Position numbers and translations under genes: made by a program. The notes below the pieces were generated by a model. That model saw only the letters and a list, made by a program, of their open reading frames with translations, searched no databases and was not told the origin of the DNA. This document shows positions 59,801 through 64,000 of a DNA stretch of 64,000 nucleotides, piece by piece (position 1 is the first letter of the stretch; each line of letters opens with the position of its first letter). Source of the stretch: Dioszegia crocea (lineage: Eukaryota; Basidiomycota; Tremellomycetes; Tremellales; Bulleribasidiaceae); contig BCKK01000002.1 of the NCBI GenBank assembly GCA_001600615.1, forward strand, positions 340,809 to 404,808, given 5' to 3'.

Positions 59801-62800
59801 ATCATCCAGATGGCTCGGCAGCTGGTCGAGCAAATCGGCCGACCACTCGAACTCGACACCGATGGTATTTGGTGCATGCTCCCAGGAGTCTTCCCCGAGA
59901 ATTTCACCTTCAAGCTGAAAAATGGCAAGAAGTTCGGGATATCCTATCCCTGCACCATGCTTAACCACCTCGTCCACCAACAATTCACCAACGATCAGTA
60001 CCATGAACTGTCCGACAAAGACACCATGACGTACACTGTCAAAAAGGAGAATAGTATCTTCTTCGAGCTGGACGGACCTTACAAGGCGATGATTCTCCCC
60101 TCATCCAAGGAGGAGGACAAGCTGCTGAAGAAGCGGTACGCCGTCTTCAATCCAGATGGGTCGCTGGCGGAATTGAAAGGATTTGAAGTGAAGCGGAGAG
60201 GGGAATTGCAATTGATCAAGATTTTCCAATCTCAAATCTTTGACAAGTTCCTCTTGGGATCGACGACCGAGGAGTGCTATGCCGAAGTTGCCAAGGTCGC
60301 GGACCAATGGCTCGACATCCTACAATCAAAGGCGGCGAGTCTAAATGATGACGAGTTGGTCGACCTCATTGCCGAAAATCGTAGCATGTCGAAGACTCTC
60401 GCAGAGTACGGTACGCAGAAGTCTACTTCCATCAGCACTGCGCGGAGATTGGCGGAATTCCTCGGCGACCAAATGGTCAAGGACAAGGGTCTCTCTTGTC
60501 GCTTCATCATCTCTTCCAAACCCTTCGGTGCCCCCGTTACGGAGCGAGCCGTCCCCGTCGCTATATTCACAGCCGAAGACTCAGTCAAGCGCCGCTTCCT
60601 GCGCAAATGGCTCAAAGACAACGGTCTCGTCGATTTCGACCTCCGCACTATCCTCGATTGGAACTATTACACCGAGCGGCTGGGCGGAGTCATCCAAAAG
60701 CTCATCACGATCCCTGCTGCGCTGCAGAAAGTTGCCAATCCCGTCCCCCGAATCCGTCATCCTGACTGGCTATTCAAGCGGGTAGCAGCCAAGGAGGACA
60801 AGTTCCAACAACACAAGTTGACGGACATGTTCGCTCGGATGAGGGCAGCCGGGGCGGAGGATATTGAGGATATGGGCAAGCGGGCAGATTCTAGGAAGAC
60901 GGCGTTGGTGAATAGGAAGAAGAAGGTGCGGAAGGAGGTCGTTCCGGAGGTGGCGCCTGATCCAATGGTCGATTACCATGGCTATATCCGCGTCAAGAAG
61001 AAGGAATGGCGAGTCCAGCGGATTGAGCGGGTCCGAGCCAGGAAGCAGGGTGGGCCAAGGCAGGATGGGACCATCTCATCGATGATGCAGGCGCGGTCCC
61101 TCAATCTCACGTCGAGACAGTGGGACATCATCCAAATCGCCTCCACATCTCGGCCGGGAGAGTACCGACTCTGGCTCTCAATCGACGGGACTTTCCAGTC
61201 TGTCCGACTCCGCATTCCACGAGAATTCTATCTCAATTTCAAAACCCTACCCCCAAGCGATACCTTCTCCGATCAGTACGAAGCGACGTCCATTGCTCGG
61301 ACCCTGCCCAGAAATCAGCAGGCCCGCCATTTGTTCCGGCTTAGCGTGGATGAGGGGCTTTTCATCGAGGGAGAGTCCCACTTCTCCACCCTTATCAACA
61401 ACCCCAACGTTGACGGAGCTTTCGAGCTACAAGTACCGCTACTCGTCCGGGCTTTATTGAGCCTCGGGACGTCATGCGCTCTGACATCCTCCTCGTCGGG
61501 CGGGCTGAACAGAGGTCTAGACAAGGGCTTTGATCTGGCGGATCTAGAACGTCCCGGTTCGAGTGTACTGCGGCATCGGTACCTGGACGATGGAAAGTCG
61601 ATGCAGTATCATCTCCTCTTCCACGCCGTCATATCCTCCCGTCACCTCATCGGACTCTTCTCTCCGGGCGGAAAAGCGAGAATCTATGTCGTCGACAATG
61701 CTCGAAATCGTCAACAACTCCCCAATCCAGCCCGCTGGTACGCTGAGCGCGTCGGCGCTTCCAGACCTGGTGTCTTCGACTACACAGAGGAGCTCGACGT
61801 CATTACCAATTACTATCCATCGGAAGGAGGTGCCATGCGACAGCTAGGCAAAGATCTATCGGCGATCAAGCATGGCCTCAACGTCATTGCTCTCTCCTCC
61901 CCTTTCGAGCACAGCTACTATCAGGTCAAAGCTCCGATCTTCTCGGAATTCCCCTTCATCACTTTCCGAACGCCAAAGGAGGAGGAGGCGAGCTTGATGT
62001 GGCTGCTACAGACGAGCAGAAGGATGGTAATGCAGTGGTTGAGATTGTCAGGATGGGTTAAGGAGCAGATTGAGATCGCGAGCCACTACGATGTTCCCCT
62101 GGGAGTGAGTCCATCTTGAGCTAAATCATCGTTTGTACTGACATCCAGAATCTGGGCAATGATCCCGCAATCTTCCTCTCGGATGTTGAATTCGCCCGAA
62201 GGCTCAAGGCCCAGGACATGATCCTTTGGTGGTCTGCGGCGCCGAGACCAGACTTAGGAGGGTCAGAGGACGATGCCAACACCCCCGAAGAGTTGACAGC
62301 TCCCCAGATCTCCAACAAGGGGTGCTACTCGTCCGTGGTGCTGGAGATGGAGATTGGGGATCTTGCCATCAATTCGATCCTGCAGTCGGCTATGGTCAAC
62401 GAGATGGAGGGATCGGGTCAGGGGTCGATGGCGTTCGATACCGCGTCGCACAACCTAGACGAATACGCCAAGGGCACTGCGAATGTCAGCGTGATACTTG
62501 GTGACGCGGTGCTCTCGACGCAGACATTCGGAGTACTCAAATCCATGATCCGCACCTGGGTCTTCGACAAAGCAAAGGCGCACGCGGACGGCAACAAGAT
62601 TGCCAAACCGGCTGATCTACTCGTTGATCAGTTCTGGCGGTGGGTAAGCTCAAGCGCATCCAACCTGTTTGAGCCCGCCCTCCATCGCTTCGTCCATGGT
62701 CTCATGCGAAAAACCTTCCTCCAACTCCTCGCCGAGTTCAAAAGACTCGGCACGACCATCGTCTACGCAGACTACCAACGCGTCTTCCTCCTCACCACCA

Positions 62801-64000
62801 AACCCGACGCTGGGTCTGCCTACGCGTTTGCGAGGTATCTCATCACGGCGGCGAACAGCCAAGAGCTCTTCCGCAATATGCACATCGACGTCCTGTTCTT
62901 CTGGAACTACCTCGCATGGATGGATGTCGCCAACTTGGCCGGGGTCAAGGTGACGCCTGCCGAAGCCAGTAGCCGGAATCCCCCCTCCGCCCGGTTCAAT
63001 GTCTCGATGGATTGGAACATCATGGCCTTCCTCCCTGCTCCCCTTCAACCAGTCTTCGAGCGAAACGTGGCGAACTTCATCGTTCTGCTTTACAAGGCGA
63101 AGCGAGGTTCTACGGACGGTCGGACGCCTCTCCGGCCCATCTACAACCTTAACATCGATATCCCCGGTGACGTCGCGGCGTCGGTCTCTAATCCAACGAG
63201 GGACAAGGAGAAGGCGGCGGCGGAGACGAGCATCACTCAGAACCTCACTCGGAAGGTACTGAACGATATTGCAGCCGTAAAGAAGGATCAATCTGCCGCG
63301 CTACTCGACGCCGATTTAGCCGATTCATTCCAATTCCCCAATCTCCCAGGCGCCAGATCGGATCGCACAAATCCTACTCTCGAGCTCGTCAAATCCATCA
63401 CCGAGGTGTTCTCCCTTGCCAGAGACTATTCTGTCGAGGTTGGGATTCTCAAGCGGAATCTTCTGGATTTGGTGGCGGTGCGGGAATTCTCGCCAGAGGC
63501 AGCGTGGAAGAACCCTTGCGACAGTATTGTGGTGCCGATGGTAATCTGCGAGCGGTGTAATGCCATCAGGGATGTGGATCTGTGTCGTGATGCGGACAGA
63601 TTGCCGGGAGTGGATCCAGGGACGGGAGAAGTGTTAGCTCCGTTGAAGAAGAGTTGGTGCTGTACAGTGAGTCCTCAATTCTGCCGACCAACTATGCGGT
63701 AATGCTGATATACAGAACTGCGGCCTGGAGTATGACAGATTCATCATTGAACGACCATTAATCGATATGGTATCGAGATTGGTCTCTTCATTCCAGACTC
63801 AAGATGTGAGTTCCCCTTCTGATTGCTTCTACCGGAATGCCACATGCTGACGCAATCGCCAGATCATCTGCGTGAAATGCGGACAGTCCAAGGACGACAA
63901 TCTTGCTCCGACTTGTGGGTGCGGAGGGGCCTATAAGACCAGCTCGAATAGAGGAGAAAGCAAGATGAAGCTGAAAATGATCAAGAGTGGTAAGTCTGCT
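56826..64000 (+). CDS. POL2: DNA polymerase epsilon catalytic subunit (3' end cut by window)
   Basis: Leading-strand replicative polymerase and proofreader. Exons: 56826-57131, 57182-57307, 57359-57454, 57505-57820, 57866-58170, 58216-58532, 58567-58747, 58796-62104, 62149-63666, 63716-63805 and 63863-63989, about 2230 residues; the window ends in an intron, with few residues missing by comparison with the usual length of about 2200-2300. The N-terminus is RG-rich ([13 protein letters not shown]). Exonuclease motifs: AYDIETTKQ (Asp about 316), [13 protein letters not shown] and [17 protein letters not shown]. Polymerase motifs: [12 protein letters not shown] (about 668), [20 protein letters not shown] and ELDTDGIWC (about 903). 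[13 protein letters not shown] is part of the Cys-rich (Fe-S) element. The inactive C-terminal exo-pol half follows, then zinc motifs [23 protein letters not shown] and [11 protein letters not shown]...CGCGG. Catalytic residues are intact. Confidence 0.96.

Noticed and set aside
36208..64000. RFC1, ORC2 and POL2 considered as a replication gene cluster
   Set aside because: They are separated by unrelated genes (TRS130, F-box, secreted protein), and proximity of three replication genes in 28 kb may be chance; only the shared promoter element is kept as a finding.

Overview
This 64 kb window is nuclear chromosomal DNA from a basidiomycete yeast, most likely a tremellomycete (Cryptococcus/Kwoniella/Trichosporon type). 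Genes are packed on both strands and most are split by many very short introns (about 40-60 nt) with GTRNGT donors, CTGAC/CTGAT branch sites and YAG acceptors. 5' leaders are pyrimidine-rich, and the protein families are eukaryotic and fungal. Assignment to Tremellomycetes is an inference from gene architecture and protein content, because no rRNA or other marker gene is present. No tRNA, rRNA, transposon or CRISPR array could be supported.

Layout, left half. The window opens in the 3' part of a Gly/Met-rich gene made of small exons (to 1273, +). It is followed by a GH128 glycosidase (-), the autophagy protease ATG4 (+), GMP synthase GUA1 (+), two tandem BTB/POZ paralogues (-,-), the TPR scaffold YPP1/TTC7 (+), the polarisome scaffold SPA2 (-), the translation factor eIF3g (-), a TDP2-like phosphodiesterase (-), an unknown coiled-coil protein (+), the mitochondrial GTPase MTG1 (+), mitochondrial glutamyl-tRNA synthetase (-) and the proteasome chaperone PAC2 (+).

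Layout, right half. Next come MCT-1/TMA20 (-), a secreted GH16 beta-glucanase-like enzyme (-), RFC1 (-), ORC2 (+), TRAPPC10/TRS130 (+), an unknown disordered protein (-), a secreted Gly/Asn-rich protein (+), an unknown Ser-rich protein (+), an F-box protein (+) and the DNA polymerase epsilon catalytic gene POL2 (+). POL2 runs off the right edge at about residue 2230, just before its end.

Functionally the window is a housekeeping mixture: DNA replication (RFC1, ORC2, POL2), organelle translation (MTG1, mitochondrial GluRS), cytosolic translation (eIF3g, MCT-1), trafficking and polarity (YPP1, TRS130, SPA2), autophagy, proteasome assembly and cell-wall enzymes. RFC1 and ORC2 are divergent from a 188-bp promoter that shares an 11-bp element containing ACGCG with the POL2 upstream region, which suggests common cell-cycle control.

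I found no convincing novel multi-gene system. The points most worth checking are the in-phase mini-exon repeats at the left edge, the shared replication-gene promoter element, a cluster of four ACGCGT boxes upstream of an uncharacterised gene, a GC-AG intron in YPP1, a Lys/Gly-rich insert in MCT-1, and the uncharacterised proteins at 24.8, 47.1, 49.2 and 52.1 kb.
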